Positions 55,289 to 63,971 of a DNA stretch of 64,000 nucleotides are shown piece after piece. Numbering within the stretch: the stretch's first letter is position 1; each line of letters begins with the position of its first letter. The DNA is from Peribacillus deserti (lineage in GTDB: Bacteria > Bacillota > Bacilli > Bacillales > DSM-1321). The position numbers and the translations under genes were made by a program. Under the pieces are notes generated by a model. That model did no database searches. It was given only the letters and a program-made list of their open reading frames with translations, and had not been told where the DNA came from. Where the stretch lies: the NCBI RefSeq assembly GCF_016909175.1, contig NZ_JAFBFI010000014.1, positions 1-64,000 on the forward strand, read 5' to 3'.

Positions 55289-56170
55289 TTATTTCTCACT
55301 CCGTTTATCAATACTTCTCCATAAATAAAGAGAAGCATAGCTTAAATATGGGTCCCAGTTTTGGCTAAAGACTTCCATTTCTTCTTTTGTCGGCTTTTGT
55401 TCTAATTTATATAATTTCTTGAGAGCATTCTGAATTCCAATGTCTGCCACCGGAAAAAGATTCGGTCTTCCAAGGCCAAACAGCAGGAAATTCTCTGCAG
55501 TCCAGCGGCCGATTCCTCTTACTTTCACAAGTGTGTCAATAATCTCTGTGTCTGACTGTCCCTTCAGTTCTTCGAGGTCCAGCTCCTTATTAACAATTAG
55601 TTGTGAAAGCCCAATTAAATATTCCGCTTTTCGAGTGCTGAATTGCAGTTCGCGAAGCTGTTCGACCTCTAAACGGGCAGCCGTTTCCGGTAATGGGTAA
55701 AACCAGGCTCCATCCATTTCAAATCCATATGTTTTCACATACTGGGCGGTTAATGTATAGGCAAATGACAAATTAAGCTGCTGATGGACGATACATTTAA
55801 CCAGGCAGCCATAAGGGTCGAAATCTAATATTAACGGCGTTCCCCGATGCTCTGAGAATATATCTTTTAACATGGTGCTTTCAAAGTGCTTATGAATATG
55901 TTCCAAAGGAAGATTCCACTGAAAAATGTCCTTAATCCGATCGACCGCTGCTTCCTTATGTTCACCGAGCGATCCGGAGAGCCTGAAGGATGGGGCATCT
56001 GTACTTCCCAATGCCTCTACCTGTATGACCATAGGTATAGTTCCAGAAAATATAGGAACTTTGATACTTCTATTATGAAAATCAACCACATGAAGAGGAT
56101 CATTCGACAGCCTGTCTAAAACTAAATCAAAATTATAAGGTCCAATCACGTCAATAGATTCCGTCCACAC
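55289..56170 (-). CDS. yfjP: DNA-3-methyladenine glycosylase II-like (AlkA, YfjP)
   Basis: Base-excision repair enzyme that removes alkylated purines. The 293-residue protein has an AlkA-type N-terminal domain and an HhH-GPD domain with VRGIGRWTAENFLL and catalytic Asp in FPVADIG. It has no Fe-S loop, unlike MutY. GTG 56170 with AAAGGATGAG upstream. Adjacent to rlmD as yfjP is to yfjO in B. subtilis. Confidence 0.88.
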   Translation of the reverse strand: MWTESIDVIGPYNFDLVLDRLSNDPLHVVDFHNRSIKVPIFSGTIPMVIQVEALGSTDAPSFRLSGSLGEHKEAAVDRIKDIFQWNLPLEHIHKHFESTMLKDIFSEHRGTPLILDFDPYGCLVKCIVHQQLNLSFAYTLTAQYVKTYGFEMDGAWFYPLPETAARLEVEQLRELQFSTRKAEYLIGLSQLIVNKELDLEELKGQSDTEIIDTLVKVRGIGRWTAENFLLFGLGRPNLFPVADIGIQNALKKLYKLEQKPTKEEMEVFSQNWDPYLSYASLYLWRSIDKRSEK

Positions 56171-56360
56171 AGATACTCATCCTTTGGCATTTTCCCCGTA
56201 TTATAGCATGTTTTGTACTATTTTTCTTTATATACTACGGATCTCAAATGCGAATGACAGTTTAGTGGAGCTGTATGCGTAAAGTTAAAGGCTTATGGTC
56301 AACTTGATTTTTTGCAGGTTCATGGAAAGGACGCCTCAATTTTAGGATTCTTTCACAACC

Positions 56361-57158
56361 CTAAAATAACATGGGATCCTTTAATTCTTGGCTGATCATG
56401 AGATCGTCCAGCGACTTAAAAGTATATCCCTGTTTTTTTAAATCCACAATAATACTTTCTAATGCATCGGCATTATCTTTTGAAATAGTATGCAGCAGAA
56501 GGATGGCTCCTGGATGGATCTGGCTCATCACTTTGATATAAGAATATTGTGCACCTTTTTGGTCATCCACGTTCCAGTCGACAAAAGCAAGCGACCAAAA
56601 AATATGCTTATACCCAAGTTGATTGGCGACAGCCATGGTTCTTTCACTAAAAACGCCTCTTGGAGGACGCAAATATGCCATTCCTTTCTGCCCTGTAAGC
56701 CGTTCCGTTTCTGTTCTGACTGAATTAAGTTCTTTTGCGATTTCTTTATCGGAATTGGTCGTTAAATCTGGATGATACCAGGAATGGTTACCCACAATAT
56801 GACCCTCATTGACCATTCGCTTAGTTAATCCCGACGCAGTTTCCAGATAATGACCTGTCACAAAAAAGGCTGCCGGCACTTGATGCTTTTTCAGTACATC
56901 TAATATCTGCCCTGTATATCCATTTTCATAGCCGTTATCAAAGGTCAAATAGATGTCTTTCTTTGTGATATCTCCCTTATATACAGCACCATGTCTCCTC
57001 AGCATATCATCCATCTTTTTACCGGCTTCTGCCGGCCTTCCGTCTCTGCCCTTTGAGAAACCCCAGTTATAACGAGCGTTTGAATAGAATGCGGAAGCTG
57101 AATAATTGCACGCAAGCCACATAACTAAAGCAGTTAGTATCAATACATATTTTTTCAC
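56361..57158 (-). CDS. pdaA: Delta-lactam-biosynthetic de-N-acetylase PdaA
   Basis: Removes the acetyl group from muramic acid so muramic delta-lactam can form in the spore cortex, needed for germination. The 265-residue protein has a signal peptide or membrane anchor (about 1-24) and a polysaccharide deacetylase domain with TFDNGYENGYT, the metal-binding HxxxxH in GNHSWYHPD, and RPPRGVFSE. GTG 57158 has AGGAGG 8 bases upstream; the longer frame adds residues before the signal peptide. Corresponds to YfjS. Confidence 0.92.
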   Translation of the reverse strand: MKKYVLILTALVMWLACNYSASAFYSNARYNWGFSKGRDGRPAEAGKKMDDMLRRHGAVYKGDITKKDIYLTFDNGYENGYTGQILDVLKKHQVPAAFFVTGHYLETASGLTKRMVNEGHIVGNHSWYHPDLTTNSDKEIAKELNSVRTETERLTGQKGMAYLRPPRGVFSERTMAVANQLGYKHIFWSLAFVDWNVDDQKGAQYSYIKVMSQIHPGAILLLHTISKDNADALESIIVDLKKQGYTFKSLDDLMISQELKDPMLF

Positions 57159-57396
57159 TCTTACAACCTCCTGTGAAAGTTTTTTCCTTTTTATTGTTTT
57201 ACCTAAGGGTAAAAACATGACAGGTGAAAATTTACCAATAAGGGCTGTTAAATTAGAGTTTAAGAAGCCTTTGGGCTGCATCTTTAAAATCAATGTTCTA
57301 GACTAGAAAATATCAGATGTACTGACAGTGTTTTAAGCAGACTGCTTGATAAATCAGCATACCTCTCATGACTTACGCAAGAATACCAAATCTAAA

Positions 57397-57500
57397 GCAT
57401 ACATAAGCATAAATACTTAAACCTTGATCATAAACTCCAAAAACTTAAGCATAGAAATCTAAATCTTAAGCATAAAATCTAAAAACATAAGCATAAATTG
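57397..57500. repeat. 21-bp tandem array C (inverted orientation)
   Basis: GCATAA or close variants (GCATAG, TCATAA) fall at 57407, 57428, 57449, 57470 and 57491, each exactly 21 bp apart; units read TAAGCATAAAATCTAAAAACA-like, the reverse complement of arrays A and B. Confidence 0.8.
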
Positions 57501-57508
57501 TGTAGGCA

Positions 57509-57700
57509 CTAAGCAAAATTGCCATAATGTATTATATAAGTTGGCTTTCCATTGCTTCTCCCCTTAATTCCACTGCTTTTATACGAAAATCCGCTAATAT
57601 TTCCTATATTCGACCCATTTACAGCCTCCGTTTCCCCAAAAAATATCAGCTCGTTTGCCCGGCACCAATCTATTTCCTGTGAGTAATCACAAATAGGCAT
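57509..57700 (-). CDS. Possible small protein, unknown
   Basis: A 63-codon open frame with protein-like composition (Gly, Ser, Tyr and Asn rich toward the end, two Cys near the start). The ATG has AAGGG directly adjacent and GGAG about 16 bases upstream, both poor spacings, so translation is uncertain. It follows array C and precedes the spacer of the divergent NmrA-like gene. No family recognised. Confidence 0.3.
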   Translation of the reverse strand: MPICDYSQEIDWCRANELIFFGETEAVNGSNIGNISGFSYKSSGIKGRSNGKPTYIIHYGNFA

Positions 57701-57896
57701 CCCTTATTAATCGATGCTCCTTTTTTAATGGTTTGTAACCTTTTTGGCTGCTAAAGATTCAAATTTGGGGTAAGAACCGCAAAGCATTCAGCGCTTGATT
57801 TTCCTTTTTACGGAAGTTCGTTTTTCCACAAACGCATTTCCACTAATTGTATAATTAAGATATATAGGCATTTTTCTGAACTGGAGGAGGGAATAA

Positions 57897-58658
57897 ATGA
57901 AAATTTTAGTAACGGGTGGAACAGGGACTTTAGGAAACTCATTTGTAAAAAATGCTCTGAAAGACAACATAGATGTTCGGATCGCGAGTCGCCGCCAGCC
58001 ACAAGAACCATTAACAGAGTGGTCGTTTTTAGACTTAGAATCAGGGGAAGGATTAAAAAATTCTTTATTAGATGTTGATGTTGTTCTGCATGCAGCCACG
58101 AGCCCTGTTAAAAATACTTCAGCGATAGATGTGGAGGGCACAAAAAAGCTGATCGAAGCTTGTAAAGAGAGCAGAGTAAAGCATTTGATATTTCCATCTA
58201 TAGTCGGCATAGAATCATTACCTATGGCTTATTACCAATCAAAGACCGAAGCCGAAAAAATTATAAAAGAAGGCGGGGTTCCATATACCATTGTTAGAGC
58301 AACACAATTTCATTCTTTGATGGATAGCTTGTTTCATACCTTAACAAAATTCCCGTTATCCATATTACCTGGACAATTAAAGTGTCAAAGTGTTGATGTG
58401 GATGAAGTTGCTTCTTATTTAATGGAGTTATGCCAATTAACGCCTCAAGGCACTGTCGATGATTTTGGCGGGCCTGAAATATTAACTCTTAAAGAAATGT
58501 ATACAGTTTGGGAGCAGCATCGACATCCTAAATCCCTGCTTATTCCTCTATCCTATCTTCCAATTTCACTTTTTAAAGCGATGAAGGAGGGAAAGAATAC
58601 CAATATTGAACAGAAAAGAGGGAAGAAAACCTGGGAAGAATGGATTAAAGAAAATTGA
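57897..58658 (+). CDS. NmrA-like atypical SDR family NAD(P)-binding protein
   Basis: A 253-residue Rossmann protein with KILVTGGTGTLGNSF (2-16) and the atypical SDR segment MAYYQSKTEAEKIIKEGG. The usual catalytic Tyr/Lys pattern is partly kept (YxxxK: YYQSK). Such proteins are NAD(P)H reductases or redox sensors; the substrate is unknown. GGAGGAGGG precedes the ATG. It is monocistronic, ending in a 17-bp stem. Confidence 0.85.
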   Translation: MKILVTGGTGTLGNSFVKNALKDNIDVRIASRRQPQEPLTEWSFLDLESGEGLKNSLLDVDVVLHAATSPVKNTSAIDVEGTKKLIEACKESRVKHLIFPSIVGIESLPMAYYQSKTEAEKIIKEGGVPYTIVRATQFHSLMDSLFHTLTKFPLSILPGQLKCQSVDVDEVASYLMELCQLTPQGTVDDFGGPEILTLKEMYTVWEQHRHPKSLLIPLSYLPISLFKAMKEGKNTNIEQKRGKKTWEEWIKEN

Positions 58659-58674
58659 GCCTTAAATTAAAGTA

Positions 58675-58714
58675 AAATAGCATGTGATTTCATCAGCGAA
58701 ATCACATGCTATTT
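58675..58714. terminator. Bidirectional terminator between the NmrA-like gene and fumarase
   Basis: 17-bp perfect stem (58675-58691 with 58698-58714), loop ATCAGC, between convergent genes. Confidence 0.85.
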
Positions 58715-58757
58715 ATACGGGGTCCTCAGAAGAGAACGTCTTTATGCTCTTTAACTT

Positions 58758-60308
58758 TTAGTTGAATACCCGGTCTTTAAATTGGGACAGCTTTTCCAGA
58801 GAGCTCATCGCTACATCCTGATGCAGGCTGTTTCCGTGAGAGTCCATGGTTACCACTGCAGTAAAGCCTTCTACCTTGAGATGCCACATGGCTTCTGGTA
58901 TACCAAACTGCATGAAGTCGACGCCTTCGACTGATTTGATGCAGTCTGCATAATATTGAGCGGCTCCGCCGATAGCATTAAGATATACGCCTCCATGCTC
59001 GCTAAGGGCTTGCAGGGTTTTAGGCCCCATTCCGCCTTTTCCGATAACAGCACGGATTCCGAATCTCTTCATAATGTCTCCCTGATATGGCTCCTCACGA
59101 ATGCTGGTTGTTGGGCCAGCGGCTTTTACATGCCAGTTCCCGGCTTCGTCCTTAAGCACAACAGGGCCGCAGTGATAGATGATTTGTCCATTAAGATCGA
59201 TTGGTGCATCATGATCAGAAAGGTATTTGTGAATCGCGTCTCTGCCTGTATACATCATTCCGTTAATGTGGACCACATCTCCAACTTTTAACTCTCTAAT
59301 CTGTTCTTCTGTGATCGGTGCCTGAAGGACAACTTCGCGGATAGCGGTTTCTTCTGAAGAAGCTGCCACCTCTTGTTCCGCTTCAGCGGCAAAACTGATT
59401 TTTTCTCCGTCCTGATACAGCCATTGGGTTACTTCTCCAGTATCCGGGCTGATTCTAACGCCTAAACGGCGGTATGCCCAGCAGTTATAGGCAACTGACA
59501 CGAAGAAGCTCGCTGGAATGCGGTGCATCACTCCAATTTTACAGCCAAGCAGAGTTGTTTCTCCGCCGAAGCCCATTGTTCCGATTCCAAGCTTGTTAGC
59601 ATTTTCCAAAATATATTCTTCCAGTTTATGAAGGTCTTCGATAGGATTCACATCTTCTACTTCTCTAAATAGCTGTGCTTTAGCAAGATCATATCCAGAG
59701 CTTCTGTCTCCGCCAATTCCTACACCGATAAATCCAGCACTGCAGCCCTGGCCCTGTGCCTGATAAACCGAGTGAAGAATGCATTTGCGGATTCCATCCA
59801 AATCTCGGCCTGCCCTTCCAAGCCCTTCTAATTCACACGGAAGGCTGTACTGTATATTTTTATTTTCACAGCCGCCTCCTTTTAGGATAAGGCGGGCGTC
59901 GATATAATCCTGTTCCCACTGTTCAAATTTAATAACCGGAACGCCATAGCCCAAATTATCTCCGCTATTTTCCCCTGTTAATGAATCAACTGAGTTGGGA
60001 CGCAGCTTCCCATCCTTAGTTGCCTGTTTGATAGCATGCATGATCGCTGCATTTATTTCAAGCTGATTGACGTCTACTGGTGTTTTTACTTTAAAAGTAG
60101 GCAGACCTGTATCCTGGCAGATGGGAGATACATTTTCATCAGCCATTTGAATGTTTTCTGTAATCGTAGCTAAACTCATGGCTGCACGAGTACCCACATT
60201 TTCCTGCGCTTTAGCCTTTTTTATTGCCCTGCGAACGTCCTTAGGCAGATTTGTAGAGGTTTCTACAATCAATTGATACATGCTTTCTTGAAGTTTTTCT
60301 AGATTCAC
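58758..60308 (-). CDS. fumA: Class I fumarate hydratase (iron-sulfur)
   Basis: Interconverts fumarate and malate in the TCA cycle through an oxygen-sensitive [4Fe-4S] cluster. The 516-residue protein holds both fused domains. Cluster cysteines are in SPICQDTG, in the GQGCSAGFIG segment and in GETTLLGCKIG. The C-terminal beta domain has GRDAIHKYL and GGMGPKTLQALSEHGG. GTG 60308 with AGGGGGAAG upstream. A cre site lies 144 bp upstream. B. subtilis uses class II fumarase (CitG), so this is a difference from it as far as I know. Confidence 0.92.
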   Translation of the reverse strand: MNLEKLQESMYQLIVETSTNLPKDVRRAIKKAKAQENVGTRAAMSLATITENIQMADENVSPICQDTGLPTFKVKTPVDVNQLEINAAIMHAIKQATKDGKLRPNSVDSLTGENSGDNLGYGVPVIKFEQWEQDYIDARLILKGGGCENKNIQYSLPCELEGLGRAGRDLDGIRKCILHSVYQAQGQGCSAGFIGVGIGGDRSSGYDLAKAQLFREVEDVNPIEDLHKLEEYILENANKLGIGTMGFGGETTLLGCKIGVMHRIPASFFVSVAYNCWAYRRLGVRISPDTGEVTQWLYQDGEKISFAAEAEQEVAASSEETAIREVVLQAPITEEQIRELKVGDVVHINGMMYTGRDAIHKYLSDHDAPIDLNGQIIYHCGPVVLKDEAGNWHVKAAGPTTSIREEPYQGDIMKRFGIRAVIGKGGMGPKTLQALSEHGGVYLNAIGGAAQYYADCIKSVEGVDFMQFGIPEAMWHLKVEGFTAVVTMDSHGNSLHQDVAMSSLEKLSQFKDRVFN

Positions 60309-60451
60309 TGTACTTCCCCCTGTGCTACCAAGCTAATTTATCTAATCCTTCTTTTATTACGGCCTAAATCTATGTCTGATTATATATAAAATTCTAAAAT
60401 ACTTAACTTCTTCATTATACCCTTATCTTTTTTTTTCGAAAAGGTTTAGTG

Positions 60452-60467
60452 TGCAAACGGTAACAAT
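60452..60467. promoter_or_regulatory. Predicted cre site (CcpA) upstream of fumarase
   Basis: GTGCAAACGGTAACAA matches the cre consensus WTGNNARCGNWWWCAW at 15 of 16 positions. It lies in the divergent region between fumarase and the acetyltransferase gene, so either could be the target; fumarase is the likelier one. Confidence 0.65.
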
Positions 60468-60557
60468 TTTTATGCTTTTTTAGTATAGAGCAGGAATATA
60501 TATTCCCTGAGAAGAAACCTATCTTATATCTTTTTTATATTTTGCCGGAGGGATTTT

Positions 60558-61139
60558 ATGAATTTTACAGAACTGCATACACAACGGCTTGAATTAGTAG
60601 AAATCAAAGCGGAGCATGGACAAAGGCTGTATGACATTTTCTCTAAGGAAGAAGCGACCAGATACTATGGAATGGACGCTTTCAAATCTGTTGAACAAGC
60701 AGCAAATCTCATTCATTCCTTTCAAAAAATGTTCAGTGAAAAGAGAGCTGTCAGATGGGGAATTGTCTTAAAGGAAAACAATAGTCTGATTGGAACGATC
60801 GGGCTCAATAATCTTCAGTTATGGAATAAACGGACTGAGATTGGATACGACCTTCATCCTGATTTCTGGAGAAAAGGCTATGTCTCAGAAGCTCTTCAGG
60901 AAGTATTAAGACACGTTTTTGAAGACCTCGGCCTGCACAGAGCAGGTGCTGTCACTTTTCCTGATAATGAAGCTTCCTCAAGTTTACTAAAAAAATTGTC
61001 ATTTAAGGAAGAGGGGCTTTTACGGGGCTATATTTTTCAAGGAGGGCGTTCCCATGATGCCTGTGTTTTTTCCCTTCTAAAGCCTGAATGGGAGACGCTC
61101 GTCGATCATAAAGAGCAAAAGGTGAGTACAGCCACATAG
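60558..61139 (+). CDS. GNAT family N-acetyltransferase (RimJ/RimL type)
   Basis: A 193-residue acetyl-CoA-dependent transferase. TQRLELVEIKAEH at the start, IGYDLHPDFWRKGYVSEAL (pyrophosphate loop) and AVTFPDNEASSSLLKKLSF define the RimJ/RimL-like ribosomal or small-molecule acetyltransferases. The substrate is not predictable. GGAGGG precedes the ATG. Its last codons form one arm of a shared terminator. Confidence 0.85.
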   Translation: MNFTELHTQRLELVEIKAEHGQRLYDIFSKEEATRYYGMDAFKSVEQAANLIHSFQKMFSEKRAVRWGIVLKENNSLIGTIGLNNLQLWNKRTEIGYDLHPDFWRKGYVSEALQEVLRHVFEDLGLHRAGAVTFPDNEASSSLLKKLSFKEEGLLRGYIFQGGRSHDACVFSLLKPEWETLVDHKEQKVSTAT

Positions 61140-61156
61140 GCTGAACTCACCTTTCC
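61118..61156. terminator. Bidirectional terminator overlapping the GNAT stop codon
   Basis: AAAGGTGAGTACAGCC (61118-61133) pairs with GGCTGAACTCACCTTT (61139-61154, one mismatch). The left arm codes for the last residues of the acetyltransferase. Confidence 0.8.
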
Positions 61157-61336
61157 TTACTTTTTCTTGAATTGTTCTACTTTTACTTCGAGATCATCAA
61201 GCATGTCAATCAACCGATCGATATCTTCAAGCTGTGCTTCTTCTGGATCAATATTATCCAATACTTCAATAAACATGGATAAGCGCTGTTTTAAATAACT
61301 TACTTGACCATTTTGGTCTTCTATTGCTTTTCCCAT
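61157..61336 (-). CDS. SE1561 family small protein
   Basis: A 59-residue, very acidic helical protein; VLDNIDPEEAQLEDIDRLI is the family's recognisable core. GAAAGGAAG lies 7 bases before the ATG. Widespread in Staphylococcus and Bacillus; function unknown. Predicted coiled coil over most of its length. Confidence 0.82.
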   Translation of the reverse strand: MGKAIEDQNGQVSYLKQRLSMFIEVLDNIDPEEAQLEDIDRLIDMLDDLEVKVEQFKKK

Positions 61337-61513
61337 TTCAATCTTCCTTTCATCACTTCTGTCCTAAGTACGGCCGGTATAAAGATATATTTCCCAGTCT
61401 CTTTTCTTCCCAATTATAGAGCTTTCATTCAAATATTGATAGTTAAATGGATGAGAATCAGCATACCTTGGCTGCAGCTGACCCTTTATAAGAACGGTTT
61501 GAAATAAGTATCT

Positions 61514-61541
61514 AAAAAGCAGCCAGGAATCAGGCTGCCAG
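61514..61541 (-). terminator. Terminator of the small Gly/Asn-rich gene
   Basis: 6-bp stem GCAGCC/GGCTGC (61519-61524, 61533-61538) followed on the minus strand by TTTTTAGAT. Confidence 0.6.
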
Positions 61542-61545
61542 TGTC

Positions 61546-61695
61546 TTAACCTCGATTATTTTTTCCTTTTACTGCTTCACGGGTTAACCGATCATTCTTC
61601 AAACCCGTTCTGCTAAAGGCATTATCGCTCTCAAGAGGGCTTTTGACTGGTCCACCGCCCATATTTTTGTCTAATCCATTATTGTCTTTCGGCAC
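61546..61695 (-). CDS. Small Gly/Asn/Lys-rich protein, unknown
   Basis: A 49-residue hydrophilic protein (MPKDNNGLDKNMGGGPVKSP at its start, KGKNNRG at its end), probably disordered, in the style of minor spore proteins. GTG 61693-61695 has GGGGGA 6 bases upstream. A terminator follows directly, supporting a real gene. Family not recognised. Confidence 0.7.
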   Translation of the reverse strand: MPKDNNGLDKNMGGGPVKSPLESDNAFSRTGLKNDRLTREAVKGKNNRG

Positions 61696-61876
61696 ATTAA
61701 GTCCCCCTATCCTAATTAATCCTTCATATTATCTGTTATTTATATGTTTCAATACGCGCTCTTAAAGCGTTTAAAAACAGAATAATAAATAATGGTGTCA
61801 AAATAAGTATTTGACATATTTTTTTTACTTCACCATAATTGTTTAGTATTTCTAAAAGTTAGGGGAAGCCAACGCT

Positions 61877-63001
61877 ATGATCGAACACAAACTAAAGCCA
61901 ATCACTATTTCCCATGATCCTTGGGAAGCCTATATGGATATTGAACAGTATGGCCAATTAACTTTATCTAATATTGAATTTACCACCACAACGCTTTGCA
62001 ATATGAGGTGTGAACATTGCGCAGTCGGATATACGCTGCAGACAAAAGACCCGGAAGCCCTGCCGCTGGAACTCCTTCTAAGAAGACTTGATGAAGTTGG
62101 CTCTCTTCGCTCGTTAAGTATAACTGGAGGAGAACCGATGCTCTCGAAGCAGCAAACAAAAAATTACGTATTGCCGCTGCTAAAGTACGCACACGAAAGA
62201 GGTATACGCACACAGATCAATTCTAATCTAACTTTGGATATTAAAAGGTATGAAGAAATCATTCCTTATTTGGATGTACTGCATATCTCTCATAACTGGG
62301 GAACAATCGATGAGTTTATAGATACAGGCTTTGCAATGATGGAAAAAAAACCGGATCGAAACGTACGGGCAAAGCTATTTACCCGGATGATTGAAAATAG
62401 CAGATTTTTATCTGATGCAGGTGTGCTGGTTTCCGCTGAAACCATGCTTAATAAGCGGACGCTTCCATATTTGGAGCATATTCACCAACAAATTGTTGAA
62501 GAGATGGGCTGCAAGAGGCACGAAATTCATCCAATGTACCCGAGTGACTTTGCCTCTGCCATTGAATCGCTGCCTTTAGATGAAGTACGTACTGCGATTC
62601 ACAAACTGTTGGATACACGAGATGAGAATGTCTGGATGCTGTTTGGCACTCTTCCTTTTTATCCATGCAGCAGTAATGAACAGGATGCCAAACTTCTTCA
62701 GCGGCTTTACAGCTCTAAAAATGTCACTGTCCGCAATGATCCCGACGGGCGTTCAAGGCTGAACGTTAATATTTTTAGCGGCGAGGTTATTGTAACAGAC
62801 TTCGGAGACGCACCATCCCTGGGCAATATCACAGACACCCCTCTTCAGGAATCCTATGATAAATGGCTGCAAACCGGATTAGCCCGACAGTTGAACTGCC
62901 ATTGTCCAGCTGTTAAATGTCTTGGACCCAATGTCCTTGTAAAAGATGCCTATTATAAGGACCTTGACTTTACAAGCCGTAAGTCCAGACTTGTCAGGTA
63001 A
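61877..63001 (+). CDS. yfkAB: Radical SAM/CxCxxxxC protein YfkAB
   Basis: A 374-residue radical SAM protein: cluster cysteines C41, C45 and C48 in LCNMRCEHC, GGEP at SITGGEPMLS, and a C-terminal auxiliary motif NCHCPAVKCLG that gives the family name. The reaction is unknown. AGGGGAAG precedes the ATG. The frame is unbroken here, whereas early B. subtilis annotation split it into yfkA and yfkB. It lies next to yfkD as in B. subtilis. Confidence 0.92.
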   Translation: MIEHKLKPITISHDPWEAYMDIEQYGQLTLSNIEFTTTTLCNMRCEHCAVGYTLQTKDPEALPLELLLRRLDEVGSLRSLSITGGEPMLSKQQTKNYVLPLLKYAHERGIRTQINSNLTLDIKRYEEIIPYLDVLHISHNWGTIDEFIDTGFAMMEKKPDRNVRAKLFTRMIENSRFLSDAGVLVSAETMLNKRTLPYLEHIHQQIVEEMGCKRHEIHPMYPSDFASAIESLPLDEVRTAIHKLLDTRDENVWMLFGTLPFYPCSSNEQDAKLLQRLYSSKNVTVRNDPDGRSRLNVNIFSGEVIVTDFGDAPSLGNITDTPLQESYDKWLQTGLARQLNCHCPAVKCLGPNVLVKDAYYKDLDFTSRKSRLVR

Positions 63002-63131
63002 CTTGGGGTTGCTTTTAGGAAATCCTAAGAGTTATGTGTAATTTTGATATAAAATCATAATTCCGTAAAGTTAAGCATTAACAAAAGAAAATTCCCTTTT
63101 TTCACCAAAAGTCCGGCAGAATTTCATAAAC

Positions 63132-63164
63132 GGAAAAGAACTCCCAAACGAAGGGAGTTCTTTT
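63132..63164. terminator. Bidirectional terminator between yfkAB and yfkD
   Basis: 11-bp perfect stem AAAGAACTCCC/GGGAGTTCTTT with an AAACGAA loop and T run. Confidence 0.85.
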
Positions 63165-63167
63165 ACA

Positions 63168-63971
63168 TTATCTTGGACGGCCAGACACCATAAAGCTGAA
63201 GGATAGGTGATCTTGAATAGGAATCCAGGCTCCTATTCCCTGTGAGGTCACATTCTTAACGGTAATGTACCGTTTTGTGCCTTTGAGAGTGAGGTAAACT
63301 TCTCCATAGGTGACTTTCCCTTTTTCATTAACTGCTGAAGCATAGGCATGCAGATAGCCCATTCTTTTAGCTGGGATATTATAAATTCTGTCTTTCTTTG
63401 TACCGTTTCCGATGATCGCTTCATAGGCAAGCGGCAGCTTCGTTTTTTCAGAAGCCTTGATGAGCATCATTTTATGAACATCATCAGCTGCTGGTATTTT
63501 TGCGGTAAGTCCTCCGCGCACAGTTTTTTGTGCTTCTTGAACATAGTGAATTTGATATGGTGATTCTCCGCCCCGGTTGTCATAATAATTCGTATTGATT
63601 TTTTGATATTCCCAGTTTGGAGCACTTTCAACAGATTGGTAATTCAGGGCCCAGTGGCCTAAATAAACGGTTGCACGGTATCCCAGGGCAAAAGGTGTTT
63701 TATTAATGGTCGTTTCATTAAGCATGCGGATAAGTTCAGGATTTTCAATTTTCACATTTGAGGACTTGATCAGCTGCTTCGTTAATTTGCTCGGTTCTAA
63801 GTACGGCATATCCTGTGAAGCATTTGGAAACGTATTTTCCTTGGTGATATTTAGTACCGACTGCGGAATGGCAGCCGCTGGTCTGATATGTTTAGCAGAA
63901 GCCAGGGAGGAAGTTCCAGAACCAGCTATAAGTGCAAAACAGAGTGATATGGATAAAGCGATTCTTTTCAT
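63168..63971 (-). CDS. yfkD: YfkD family exported protein
   Basis: A 267-residue protein with a signal peptide (about 1-26, SLASA) and a mature beta-rich part of unknown function. It matches the Bacillus YfkD family in length and position beside yfkAB. AAGGAGAG precedes the ATG about 7 bases upstream. The mature part has no Cys, consistent with secretion. Confidence 0.88.
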   Translation of the reverse strand: MKRIALSISLCFALIAGSGTSSLASAKHIRPAAAIPQSVLNITKENTFPNASQDMPYLEPSKLTKQLIKSSNVKIENPELIRMLNETTINKTPFALGYRATVYLGHWALNYQSVESAPNWEYQKINTNYYDNRGGESPYQIHYVQEAQKTVRGGLTAKIPAADDVHKMMLIKASEKTKLPLAYEAIIGNGTKKDRIYNIPAKRMGYLHAYASAVNEKGKVTYGEVYLTLKGTKRYITVKNVTSQGIGAWIPIQDHLSFSFMVSGRPR

